64,000 nucleotides of DNA from positions 30,639 through 94,638 of the forward strand of contig SVJZ01000005.1 in the NCBI GenBank assembly GCA_015068705.1, read 5' to 3'. The notes under the pieces are model-generated. The model had not been told where the DNA came from and did not search any database. It saw nothing but the letters and a program-made list of their open reading frames with translations. The position numbers and the translations under genes are program-made. Source of the DNA: Oscillospiraceae bacterium (GTDB lineage Bacteria > Bacillota > Clostridia > UMGS1810). Of the stretch, positions 1 through 7,911 are shown one piece after another. Every line of letters starts with the position of its first letter. Position 1 is the stretch's first letter.

Positions 1-1149
1 ATACACATCATAGGTGGAGGTATTTGCATCCATTGCAAAGGAAAGACGGTTCCAGCGGTTGTAGGACAGTTCGTTGAATATCTTGCCATCCAATCGCATT
101 ACACCATTACTCTCAGAAAACATAATCTGCTTGAAGTTGGAATCATAGCCTTTTTCCAGACCGAAAAGGAATCCACGGCCATTCAATTCAAAGATGTTGA
201 TTACCATATCAATGATATACTGGTCGGCGTCAAAATCGGTCATAACAATGTCGATTTTGGGAGGCTGACCACCGTCTTTGGCTTCCATGTGCAGATAGCT
301 CAGGTCACCATCCAAGTAATAGCCTTGATCAGGGGCAGTCATGTTTCGGACTTCAATGATACCGTCAAAGGGAACTCTATTCTGATAGGTGGCATCCTCG
401 CCCGAGTAGTGGTTGAAATCCTCGTGCACAAACAGACGGCGTACTTTTTTATCACCTTCCTCGATGATTTCTGCCACTTCGGAGTTGTATTCCTGTTTGG
501 GATATTTTTTCATCACACTATCGCCACGATAAACAACCAGATGGTCAAATTCTACCGAGCCGATGCTTTCAGTGTTGACAAATTCAAAGCCCACACGCGC
601 AGTTGCGGGGATGGCGGTGGTAATCTTCCAGTCACTCTGCACGCACTCGCCGTTTACATACACTGAATAGCGCTTATTGGTGTAATCCATCCGGACGTGC
701 ATATCTGTCCACACATTTTTACGCAATTTGGAAAAATACTGTCCATTATAAAGGGAAGCACCGTCAGAAAGGACATTGATTAAATTCATTTTTGTGCCTG
801 CGCTGTCAATCAACTGGAAGAATGCGCCGCCTTCCAAGGTGCCGACCACTTTATACCGCAAGCCGTACCAAATCACGCCCGAAGAGCCGGGTGCCTCAAA
901 GCTTATTGCACCGCCGGTGTGATCCAGCCCCAGAGAAAGTGCCTTATTTTCCTCGCCAAGCTCCACAACACCTGAACTGCTGCCTCCCTCTACTGCAACA
1001 ACCGAGGGGGATGCACCATAGGTGGCGGTTGCATTAAAGCCCTCGCTGAACAGTACGCTGGTATCTGCCGCAAAACCCACGGTGGGTGCCATACACGCGG
1101 CAAGCATGGTTGCCACAAGGAGTATGCTTGTCAGTTTCTTTCTTATCAT
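1..1149 (-). CDS. LamG-like surface protein, C-terminus beyond window edge
   Basis: An open frame runs from an ATG at 1149 to the window edge (at least 383 residues), preceded by GGAGG nine bases upstream. The N-terminus is a signal peptide (MIRKKL, then a hydrophobic stretch). It contains both a lipobox-like LAAC (Cys19) and a type I-like site near GFAADT, so lipoprotein versus secreted protein is not settled. Two beta-rich segments of about 160 residues follow (roughly 30-190 and 200 onward). Their pattern, ending in surface-exposed 'YSVYVNG' and 'STYDVY'-type strands, is that of concanavalin A/LamG-like jellyrolls, which often bind carbohydrate. It lies downstream of the SLH protein at 1264-3036 and resembles the LamG-like modules of the 14.9-kb and 20.1-kb genes. 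Binding function is inferred; no catalytic motif was seen. Confidence 0.75.
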   Translation of the reverse strand, partial: MIRKKLTSILLVATMLAACMAPTVGFAADTSVLFSEGFNATATYGASPSVVAVEGGSSSGVVELGEENKALSLGLDHTGGAISFEAPGSSGVIWYGLRYKVVGTLEGGAFFQLIDSAGTKMNLINVLSDGASLYNGQYFSKLRKNVWTDMHVRMDYTNKRYSVYVNGECVQSDWKITTAIPATARVGFEFVNTESIGSVEFDHLVVYRGDSVMKKYPKQEYNSEVAEIIEEGDKKVRRLFVHEDFNHYSGEDATYQNRVPFDGIIEVRNMTAPDQGYYLDGDLSYLHMEAKDGGQPPKIDIVMTDFDADQYIIDMVINIFELNGRGFLFGLEKGYDSNFKQIMFSESNGVMRLDGKIFNELSYNRWNRLSFAMDANTSTYDVY

Positions 1150-1263
1150 ACTTCATTACCTCCATTTGCTAAAATGTGTGAAAAATCCGAGTTTCTACCT
1201 TTATATATGTATATGTGTAAAATCCTACGGGCTGAAGAGGACGCAAGCCCCTACAATCAATGA

Positions 1264-3036
1264 TTACCTATTCAAACAATTCAGGATGAGCACCGCGCAG
1301 CTTGCACGGTTGATGCTTGCCTTGCCGTCAAAACGATTGTCCCCTACTCCATTTACAATGCCGTTTCCTGCCAGGGTTGCGATGGCATCTGACGCATAGG
1401 AAGCAAATTCACCCTCATCGGCAAAGCTTTCCTTGGTGTCATTCAACACACCCAAGCCTGACAGATAGCGGTATACAATCACACACGCATCCTCACGGGT
1501 GATTTCGCCGTTGGGATTGAAGGCGCCGTCGGTACCGCCGCTGATGATGCCATTTGCATATGCTGCGCGGATATAATTATAATACCAATCGCCTTCATTG
1601 ACATCGGCAAAGGGAATCTGCGCATCGCCGTTCATGGTAAATGCACTTCCCAGCATTTTTACAAACTCGGCGCGGGTTACATTATTCTCAGGGCGGAAGG
1701 AACCGTCCGGATAACCCGAAACAATTCCCTTTTGTGTCAGCATACCAATGGCGTTGTAGCCCCAGAAATCCATGGATACATCAGAAAATGCGGGGAGAAA
1801 TTCCGGTTCGTTGCGCTGTTCATTACGGGAGGGGGCGATTTCAAATGCGCCAACCCCTCCACCGCCACCGCCACCATTTCCTCCACCGGAGGACGCAGGT
1901 TTACGAGTGGGGGTGCCGTTCACTTTGGAATCTGCCTTTTCAAAATTATCTTTGATGTCTGAAAAACTGTTGTATTCGTAATACATCATTTCTCCAAATA
2001 CTTTGTCGCGATTTTTGACATCATAATCGATGTTTAAGATATCGTCATATGTATCGGTTACTACTTTTTCAATGTCCTGCCAACGATCCGCCGCCTGTAC
2101 CGATGCCAGTGCGGAAAGCCGGGGCAGTTCTTGTGAAAGTGATTTCCCGTTTGCTTTGAAATTTTTCAGCAAGGTGTTGAATGCGGCGGTTTCATCTTCG
2201 CCCAATTCACTTACAAACCGCGTTACGTCAGCATCATACACTGCGGCATTTTGCTCAATCACTGCAGCAGGGTCGGAAGTTTGGAGCGCTTCATAGAGCA
2301 CACGGTATTCGCCCAGCAGGTCCAGCGCCTCACTTGTGCCGGTAAAATCTGCACCGCCCTTGGTGCCTGCTATCTGCTCTGTGGCAAATTGTCCGTAAAC
2401 GGCAAATGCAGCCGGGTCAATCGAAAGCAATTCGGTGTAGGGTACTCTCTCCTCTTCGGGGTCGCCCTCCTCACCGGTCTTTCCGGCGCCAATCAACGCA
2501 TAGAGTGCCTCTGCATCACCCGAAGCCGCATTGAGTTCGGTAATCATCTGTACCGCATCATCTGCATTGATATGATAAATTTCTTTGGATATGATTTTGG
2601 GATTATTCACCGCTGTACCATGAAGACGAACAGGAACAACCACATCTTTCCCATTAACCTTCTCTGTGACCGTCTCTATGGCGGTATTCATATATTGTTC
2701 ATTACTTTTCACAAACACATCATACAGACCACTGGGCAAATTCTTGTCCAACGTAATGGACTCATCAAATGATGTGAGCTTGTGCCAGGAGTATTGCACT
2801 GCGGCCGCAGCATCGCCGTCGGAAATTGCAGTGCCATCAAAAATTGCAGAGCCGTCAGAGATTACTGTATCTTCCTCTCTCGGAAGCACCGTAACAAACA
2901 CGGGCGCTTTTGCTGTACCTTTCAGGGTAATTTCATTTGACACGGTATCATAATTGATTTCACATTCCAGCGCAGATGCTTGGGATGCCAGAGCCAATGT
3001 GAGCAACCCCGCAATCAGACCCACTCTTTTTTTCAT
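1264..3036 (-). CDS. Secreted SLH-domain surface protein (type A architecture)
   Basis: Predicted 590-residue exported protein. The start at 3036 is chosen because GGAGGG lies seven bases upstream and a signal peptide (MKKRVGL..., cleavage near ASA-LE) begins there. After it come a small beta-rich domain (about 25-150), a long mostly helical region (about 160-385) with no family I recognise, a glycine-rich linker near 395-415, and three SLH repeats to the C-terminus (cores FRPENNVTRAEF, FNPNGEITREDA, FDGKASINRASC). SLH repeats anchor proteins to pyruvylated secondary cell-wall polymers. The same order of parts occurs in the protein at 13045-14760, so the two are likely paralogs. A structural or substrate-binding role at the cell surface is inferred. 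It is transcribed after the AraC gene at 3329, from its own candidate promoter. Confidence 0.88.
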   Translation of the reverse strand: MKKRVGLIAGLLTLALASQASALECEINYDTVSNEITLKGTAKAPVFVTVLPREEDTVISDGSAIFDGTAISDGDAAAAVQYSWHKLTSFDESITLDKNLPSGLYDVFVKSNEQYMNTAIETVTEKVNGKDVVVPVRLHGTAVNNPKIISKEIYHINADDAVQMITELNAASGDAEALYALIGAGKTGEEGDPEEERVPYTELLSIDPAAFAVYGQFATEQIAGTKGGADFTGTSEALDLLGEYRVLYEALQTSDPAAVIEQNAAVYDADVTRFVSELGEDETAAFNTLLKNFKANGKSLSQELPRLSALASVQAADRWQDIEKVVTDTYDDILNIDYDVKNRDKVFGEMMYYEYNSFSDIKDNFEKADSKVNGTPTRKPASSGGGNGGGGGGGVGAFEIAPSRNEQRNEPEFLPAFSDVSMDFWGYNAIGMLTQKGIVSGYPDGSFRPENNVTRAEFVKMLGSAFTMNGDAQIPFADVNEGDWYYNYIRAAYANGIISGGTDGAFNPNGEITREDACVIVYRYLSGLGVLNDTKESFADEGEFASYASDAIATLAGNGIVNGVGDNRFDGKASINRASCAVLILNCLNR

Positions 3037-3127
3037 TGTGTTTCCCTCCTGAAATATTAACATTATTGTGCACAGTACGATTCGTTTTGCTCATTTTTTG
3101 ATACAAAATACACAACTTTACATTGTC

Positions 3128-3156
3128 ATTGTATAATTTTCAACTGTTTTTTTCAA
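3128..3156 (-). promoter_or_regulatory. Candidate promoter of the SLH gene at 1264-3036
   Basis: On the minus strand TTGAAA (3151-3156) and TACAAT (3128-3133) are separated by 17 bases, about 90 bases upstream of the start codon. The region is AT-rich, so a chance match is possible. Confidence 0.45.
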
Positions 3157-3176
3157 TAGACTTCCCCATGCCTGTC

Positions 3177-3210
3177 AAAAAATGCACCCATTAGATTAAA
3201 AAAAGCACCC
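3177..3210. repeat. Direct repeat pair, 21-base period, upstream of SLH gene
   Basis: AAAAAATGCACCC (3177-3189) is followed by AAAAAAAGCACCC (3198-3210), in step by exactly 21 bases, two turns of the helix. The pair lies 20 bases upstream of the candidate -35 of the SLH gene. AraC-family activators often bind such paired direct repeats, and an AraC gene is adjacent (3329-4234). That link is inference. Confidence 0.5.
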
Positions 3211-3260
3211 TTCAACCTGTTTGGTTGGTTTATTTTTCTTTTAACAAAGATAATTTTTCC

Positions 3261-3304
3261 AAAAAATAAAACTCCGGCAATTGAAAAGCAAGTGCAGGAG
3301 TTTT
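3261..3304 (-). terminator. Terminator of the AraC gene at 3329-4234
   Basis: On the minus strand, arms AAAACTCC and GGAGTTTT (plus further pairing around GCA/TGC with one mismatch) are followed by ATTTTTT. It lies 25 bases past the AraC stop codon. Confidence 0.65.
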
Positions 3305-3328
3305 CGCGGTTTTTACTGTGATAAAGTG

Positions 3329-4234
3329 TCATTTGACTACTTGTTTTTTGGGGGGGTTGTCATATGGATTATTATTTCTGTTTAGCTTTTGATTTTTTTG
3401 TCGATATTCAGTGGGAGAATAAAAATAAATCCTTTTAAACTCTTTTGTGAAATTTCTGCGTGTGCCAAAACCCGCCTCGGTACAAATGTCTGAAATGCTC
3501 ATATCGGTATTGATAATCAGTGCCGAGGCATAGTTCATGCGCAGGTTGGTGATATAATCCTTAAAGGTAACACCCATGACCTGATGGAAAATCTTACTTA
3601 GATACTGAGGCGAATAGTGCACAAATTCCGCAACACTTTTAAGCTCAAGAGGTTCCTTGAAGTGCTGATGGATATACATGGTTACCCGCCGGATATTATC
3701 GGTGGTTTTTTCAAAAGAAATTTCCCTGGAAAACATCGAGTTTTTCAGGTGCTCGATAATATTGAGAATAATACATTCGAGTAAGCGTTTGAACATCATA
3801 TTGCCATAGTCGGTGTCTTTAAATAGTGCCGTCTGTTGCATACTGACCTCAAACAACCGGTCAAAAATTTCTTTCTGCTTACCCTGAAATGACAAGGCGG
3901 TATTGCCACAAAGACCAATTAAGGTGTTTAAGATAAAGGGATCAACATCCTCCTCTCGGAAGTTGATTTTCGCCACTTCCACATCCCCGTCCACAATCCA
4001 TTCGTGGAAATCGGTAGGCGCAAGCAAATGGAGCATACCCGGCTTGATTTCATACTCGACACCATTAAAAATCTGCCTGCCGTGCCCTGACAAAATATAT
4101 TCCACCTCAAAATGGTCATGCCAGTGCAACGGGCAATCATCCGGCACAAGTTTGGTATGAAAAAACACACCACTGCCCCAGTTTATGTAGTCCTCCATCT
4201 TATAACGGTATATGGAAGATACCCCCGTTTCCAT
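3329..4234 (-). CDS. AraC-family transcriptional regulator with cupin sensor
   Basis: Predicted 301-residue cytoplasmic regulator. The start METGVSS at 4234 is chosen because GGAGGTGA lies four to five bases upstream; longer in-frame starts lack a site and overlap the promoter. The N-terminal half (about 20-150) is an AraC-type cupin, seen in HWHDHFEVEYIL, which typically binds a sugar ligand. The C-terminal ~100 residues hold two helix-turn-helix motifs, ending in the AraC signature around SISDICTEAGFGTRRNFTKEF. It sits at the downstream end of the glycosidase genes and upstream of the SLH gene, with its own promoter and terminator, so it probably regulates the locus. The ligand is unknown. 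It has some similarity of plan to the AraC genes at 30975 and 44870. Confidence 0.92.
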   Translation of the reverse strand: METGVSSIYRYKMEDYINWGSGVFFHTKLVPDDCPLHWHDHFEVEYILSGHGRQIFNGVEYEIKPGMLHLLAPTDFHEWIVDGDVEVAKINFREEDVDPFILNTLIGLCGNTALSFQGKQKEIFDRLFEVSMQQTALFKDTDYGNMMFKRLLECIILNIIEHLKNSMFSREISFEKTTDNIRRVTMYIHQHFKEPLELKSVAEFVHYSPQYLSKIFHQVMGVTFKDYITNLRMNYASALIINTDMSISDICTEAGFGTRRNFTKEFKRIYFYSPTEYRQKNQKLNRNNNPYDNPPKKQVVK

Positions 4235-4305
4235 ATGCTCACCTCCGATTCGATGGTGTATCCCCTCCCCTTTTCGGGAAAAACGGGAACGCCTTGTCCA
4301 CCACC

Positions 4306-4334
4306 ATTGTACCACCGGAATTTCTTTTTGGCAA
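4306..4334 (-). promoter_or_regulatory. Promoter of the AraC gene
   Basis: Minus strand TTGCCA (4329-4334), 17-base spacer, TACAAT (4306-4311). It lies about 70 bases upstream of the chosen start at 4234 and supports that start over longer ones. Confidence 0.6.
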
Positions 4335-4352
4335 GTCCCAAGATTTTTCCGT

Positions 4353-4384
4353 AAAAAAAGAAAGCCGTGTAAGCGGCTTCTTTT
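4353..4384 (-). terminator. Terminator of the Gfo/Idh/MocA gene at 4442
   Basis: Minus-strand hairpin with arms AAGCCG and CGGCTT followed by TCTTTTTTT, 58 bases past the stop codon. It ends the 9.4-4.4 kb glycosidase operon. Confidence 0.75.
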
Positions 4385-4441
4385 CTGCATTTAATCCAGA
4401 TGAAATCCATTTTTAAATCGGTGCTTTGCGGTAATTATTTA

Positions 4442-5449
4442 TCAAAAATGCACTCGTTCGCCCGTCTTTGCAGACTCCAACTCTTTGAGCACTAAATCGA
4501 TGGTTTGTGCTACCGACTCGATGGTGATGCATTCGCAGGGAACATCATCAATCACCCAATGCAAAAATGCACGCATCTCGTCCATAAAATAATCTGTGCC
4601 AGAAAGTTTCGGCGAAAAACTGCGATCATCCTGATAAACGGTGAGCGTACCGCCCTGCAACACCACCGTTGCCTCGGCAAAATTAATAAGAAACCGCGAC
4701 TCGAACGGGAAGGTTTGTGGCATGGACCAATCGGCATTGGCAATAATGAGCAAATCATCATAAAAATATTGGGTAAATATGGATTCCAGATCTTCCTTCT
4801 GCCGGGTAACTACCGAGCGAAGGGATGAGGGTTTTCCAAAAAACCAGTTGATTAAATCCACATCATGCACATGCATATCCATTACGCAACCACCGCCCAT
4901 ATCGGGCTTTAAAAGCCAATTGTTCCAAGACCAGATGGGAAGCTGGGAGTATCTTGAAAACTCTGCACGATATGCCTTGCCGAAGGTCTGCTTTTCAATG
5001 TACTCCTTTACTTTAGCGCAGGCAGGATCAAAACGAAGGCACTGACCGATCATCAGTTTTTTGCCGTTTACCTCCGCCGCCTTTGCCATATTTTTGCACT
5101 GTTCCTGGGTTCTTGCCATGGGCTTTTCGGAAAACACATGCGCGCCGTGATTAAGACAATATACTGCCACTTCCTCATGCAGGAAGGTGGGCAAGGTGGA
5201 AAGGACAAAGTCCGGTTTTTCCTTTTCCATCAGCTCTTTGTAATCGGTATAAAAATTACAACCCGAAAAATCAAACGAGGACATATCCACATCCCCCAGA
5301 TTAAGGCTTACATTCTTCTGAAAGCTCTCGGGGTCGGTGCCGCAAATGGCGCAAAGGATAAAATCGCCCCGCTCTTTTTCCAACTTCATCAGATTGGAAA
5401 AATGTATTTTTGCCAATCCGCCAAATCCAATAATGGCATAACGATACAT
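4442..5449 (-). CDS. Gfo/Idh/MocA-family NAD(P)-dependent oxidoreductase
   Basis: Predicted 335-residue cytoplasmic sugar dehydrogenase-like enzyme. The N-terminal Rossmann domain begins at once (YRYAIIGFGGLAKIHF, dinucleotide loop GFGGLA). The conserved EKP motif with its catalytic lysine is intact (HVFSEKPMA), and HVHDVDLINWFFG carries the usual HxxD-type active-site histidine. The start at 5449 is preferred because GGAGTGG precedes it; an upstream ATG at 5464 lies within that site. It begins 17 bases after the beta-mannosidase-like gene, so the two are co-transcribed. The family oxidises or epimerises sugars, inositols and uronate derivatives. Here it likely handles a monosaccharide freed by the neighbouring glycosidases; the substrate cannot be read from sequence. 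Confidence 0.92.
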   Translation of the reverse strand: MYRYAIIGFGGLAKIHFSNLMKLEKERGDFILCAICGTDPESFQKNVSLNLGDVDMSSFDFSGCNFYTDYKELMEKEKPDFVLSTLPTFLHEEVAVYCLNHGAHVFSEKPMARTQEQCKNMAKAAEVNGKKLMIGQCLRFDPACAKVKEYIEKQTFGKAYRAEFSRYSQLPIWSWNNWLLKPDMGGGCVMDMHVHDVDLINWFFGKPSSLRSVVTRQKEDLESIFTQYFYDDLLIIANADWSMPQTFPFESRFLINFAEATVVLQGGTLTVYQDDRSFSPKLSGTDYFMDEMRAFLHWVIDDVPCECITIESVAQTIDLVLKELESAKTGERVHF

Positions 5450-5466
5450 TACATCCACTCCCAAAC

Positions 5467-7896
5467 TTATTTTTTAATCAAGCAATACGCACAAACGTCT
5501 ATTTGCGGTGCAGTTTTTCCCTCAAAAGTAATGGAACGTACTTCACCCGGTTTCATGATGAAGAAATTGTCCGAAAAACGCGCCGCGCCCGAAAGCCTTA
5601 CTGCATGGATATAGCCGTCGGCAACCAGGGTCATGCTGTCCTCTCCCATTTCTGTTACACGAGGAGGCGCACAAGGGGTGATCAGGCATCTGCCTGACTG
5701 ATAAGAGGCCCTGCTCTTGCCAAAATCTGCAACAAGGACGCTGTGTTCGCATTTCTTCCCCAAACGATAGCATGCACTCTTTTCGGCATCGGCACTGACA
5801 AAAAGAGTTTGTGTGTCCAGTATTTCTCCTGTTGCAGGGTCAATCTCATCTACCACTGCTCTGCCATCAATGACACCATCACTATCGTTGCACAAATACA
5901 ACAAATACTCACCATTTTTGCAGTCCAGGCTTACTATCCCATCTGCCGCATACTTTTCAAATGCATAATAGCCCGATTTTACGGTAAGGTAATAATCGAT
6001 CAATGCCCATCCTGCCGCCGCAGGCCAGCAATCATTGAGCATCCAGTATATCTCGCCGCCGCAATAGCCCTTGTTTCTGCGTGCATTTTCCATGGTGATG
6101 CGTATCAATTCATATTGGAGATACTGCATTTTAAAGAGTCTGTCTGCACCATCGGTAAATTTGCCAAACAATTTTTGGGCAAACCGTCCGTAATAATTCA
6201 TGGTTTCGTCCGGCAGTGCAGGGTTTCCCTTGGAATGATAAATCCAGATATTCTCTCCCTCAAATATATCCTCGTCTGTCATAAACCGGCGCAGGCTATC
6301 ATACATCGCTGCACCAAAGCATGGTTCCTCCGAAATAAAACGCGCGGTATAGTCTTTCATATATTCCAGATAATCACTTCCATCGCTTTCACCATCTACA
6401 TATTGGAAAAAGCTACCCAAAAACTGGGTATTGTGGGTGGTTCCCACCGTTTTGGATGCGTTTGTTCTGCCACCCCACGGACTGGAAATGAGAAATGGAC
6501 GGGTAAAATCGTTTTTCAGGATAAAGGGCATAATCCCCTTAAATGCTGCATCTCTTCCCATATAGTCGCAATCGGCGTCACAACCGTTTACCGCGTTTTC
6601 ATTATCGCCATGCCACCACATGAGCGACGGATGATTACGCAGGCGCTTTGTAATGTATTCTGCTTCGCTATTGAGGCTTTGGATAAACCACTCTTCCTTT
6701 TCCGGATAGTGTCCGCAAGCCATCATATAATCCTGCACCACCATAATACCCAGGCGGTCACATTCATTATAAAAATGCTCCTGTTCAAACACACCACCGC
6801 CCCATACGCGAATCATGTTCAAATTGGCTCGTTTTGCAAGTTCCAGAATACGGGTGATTTTTTCCTTGCTTTCATCCGACGGGAACGGCTCGCAGGGAAC
6901 CCAGTTTGCCCCCTTACACATTACCTTTCTGCCATTTAAGATTACCTCAAAGGAGGAGGATTCGGTGTTTTGGTCATATTCCAAGCCACTATCGGTCTGA
7001 CGAAGGGAATGACTTAACATCTCCTCCGGGCTACCGGGTGCATCCGGACATTGCAAAATACGCATGGTACGAATGCCAAACGGCGTTTCATACACTTCAT
7101 CGCCCGCCAAAATACGCAAGCGGTAAGGACGATTATTTTCTTCCCGGATATCCCACAAAACGGGGTTGGAAATCTGAAACTCGGTCTGAAACCGGGGAGT
7201 GTCGATATATACCCTTCTCTTTGTTAGCACACTGTCATCGGCGTCCAGAACCGCAAATAGAACTTCCTCTCCCTTGCCGATATTGCAAAACTCTGCCTGT
7301 ACACAAACCTGTGCACCATAGGAATCGACATGCGTGGTATATACATAAGCATCACTGCACCGGAAATGCCGGTCATAGACAATGGATACCGAACGATAAA
7401 TGCCGCAACCGACAAACCGTTCCACCCAATCCCATCCATAGGTACATTGCATTCTGCGTGAATGCAACCGTTCGGTGGTAAATGCGCCCTCGCGTTTTTC
7501 CTTACCCTCCACCATACGAATGGGAGAGTAAAACAATACACGAATGTTGTTTTTCCCGGGGTGCAATACATGAGAAATCGTAAGGCGATGCTGAATGAAC
7601 ATATCCTCACAATGGCCTACGCAAACACCATTTATCTCGATATCGCAATAGGTGTCCAGCCCATCAAATACAAGAACTGCTCCCTCGGTTTCGCTCACTT
7701 CAAAATCACGCTCGTAAATCCAATCCTTTTCTTCTATCCAACGGATTTTATCTGCATTTTTCCGATAAAAAACATCTGAAATTCTTCCGTTTTGCATCAA
7801 ATCGGTATGTACACAACCCGGCACAGTCGCAGGCATATATTCAATCGAGGAAGATTCCCTCATCCGCCATTCGCCATCAAGAATTATTTTTTTCAT
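5467..7896 (-). CDS. GH2 family glycosidase, beta-mannosidase-like
   Basis: Predicted 809-residue enzyme without signal peptide, hence intracellular. It has the order of family GH2 exo-beta-mannosidases: an N-terminal jellyroll (MPATVPGCVHTDLM, typical of mannosidases), an immunoglobulin-like domain, then a TIM barrel. The proposed acid/base glutamate is in WWHGDNEN (about residue 433) and the proposed nucleophile in FISEEPCFG (about 523); mannosidases usually have SEFGF at the second site. The start is placed at 7896 (MKKII) with AGAGG 12 bases upstream; ATG at 7908 is an alternative but touches the RBS. The preceding gene ends four bases before that ATG, so translation is probably coupled. 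It would trim beta-linked mannose or a related sugar from imported oligosaccharides. Exact specificity is unknown. Confidence 0.88.
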   Translation of the reverse strand: MKKIILDGEWRMRESSSIEYMPATVPGCVHTDLMQNGRISDVFYRKNADKIRWIEEKDWIYERDFEVSETEGAVLVFDGLDTYCDIEINGVCVGHCEDMFIQHRLTISHVLHPGKNNIRVLFYSPIRMVEGKEKREGAFTTERLHSRRMQCTYGWDWVERFVGCGIYRSVSIVYDRHFRCSDAYVYTTHVDSYGAQVCVQAEFCNIGKGEEVLFAVLDADDSVLTKRRVYIDTPRFQTEFQISNPVLWDIREENNRPYRLRILAGDEVYETPFGIRTMRILQCPDAPGSPEEMLSHSLRQTDSGLEYDQNTESSSFEVILNGRKVMCKGANWVPCEPFPSDESKEKITRILELAKRANLNMIRVWGGGVFEQEHFYNECDRLGIMVVQDYMMACGHYPEKEEWFIQSLNSEAEYITKRLRNHPSLMWWHGDNENAVNGCDADCDYMGRDAAFKGIMPFILKNDFTRPFLISSPWGGRTNASKTVGTTHNTQFLGSFFQYVDGESDGSDYLEYMKDYTARFISEEPCFGAAMYDSLRRFMTDEDIFEGENIWIYHSKGNPALPDETMNYYGRFAQKLFGKFTDGADRLFKMQYLQYELIRITMENARRNKGYCGGEIYWMLNDCWPAAAGWALIDYYLTVKSGYYAFEKYAADGIVSLDCKNGEYLLYLCNDSDGVIDGRAVVDEIDPATGEILDTQTLFVSADAEKSACYRLGKKCEHSVLVADFGKSRASYQSGRCLITPCAPPRVTEMGEDSMTLVADGYIHAVRLSGAARFSDNFFIMKPGEVRSITFEGKTAPQIDVCAYCLIKK

Positions 7897-7911
7897 TTCT
7901 GATACCATCCT

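Noticed and set aside
1204..1240. Possible hairpin GGGCT...AGCCC after the SLH gene
   Set aside because: Only five to six pairs, long loop and no T-run; too weak to call a terminator.
1840..1905. GC-rich triplet repeat (CCACCG)
   Set aside because: It encodes the glycine-rich linker of the SLH protein; no independent function seen.
5743..6939. Plus-strand open frame of 398 codons
   Set aside because: Antisense to the GH2 gene, no RBS or domain.
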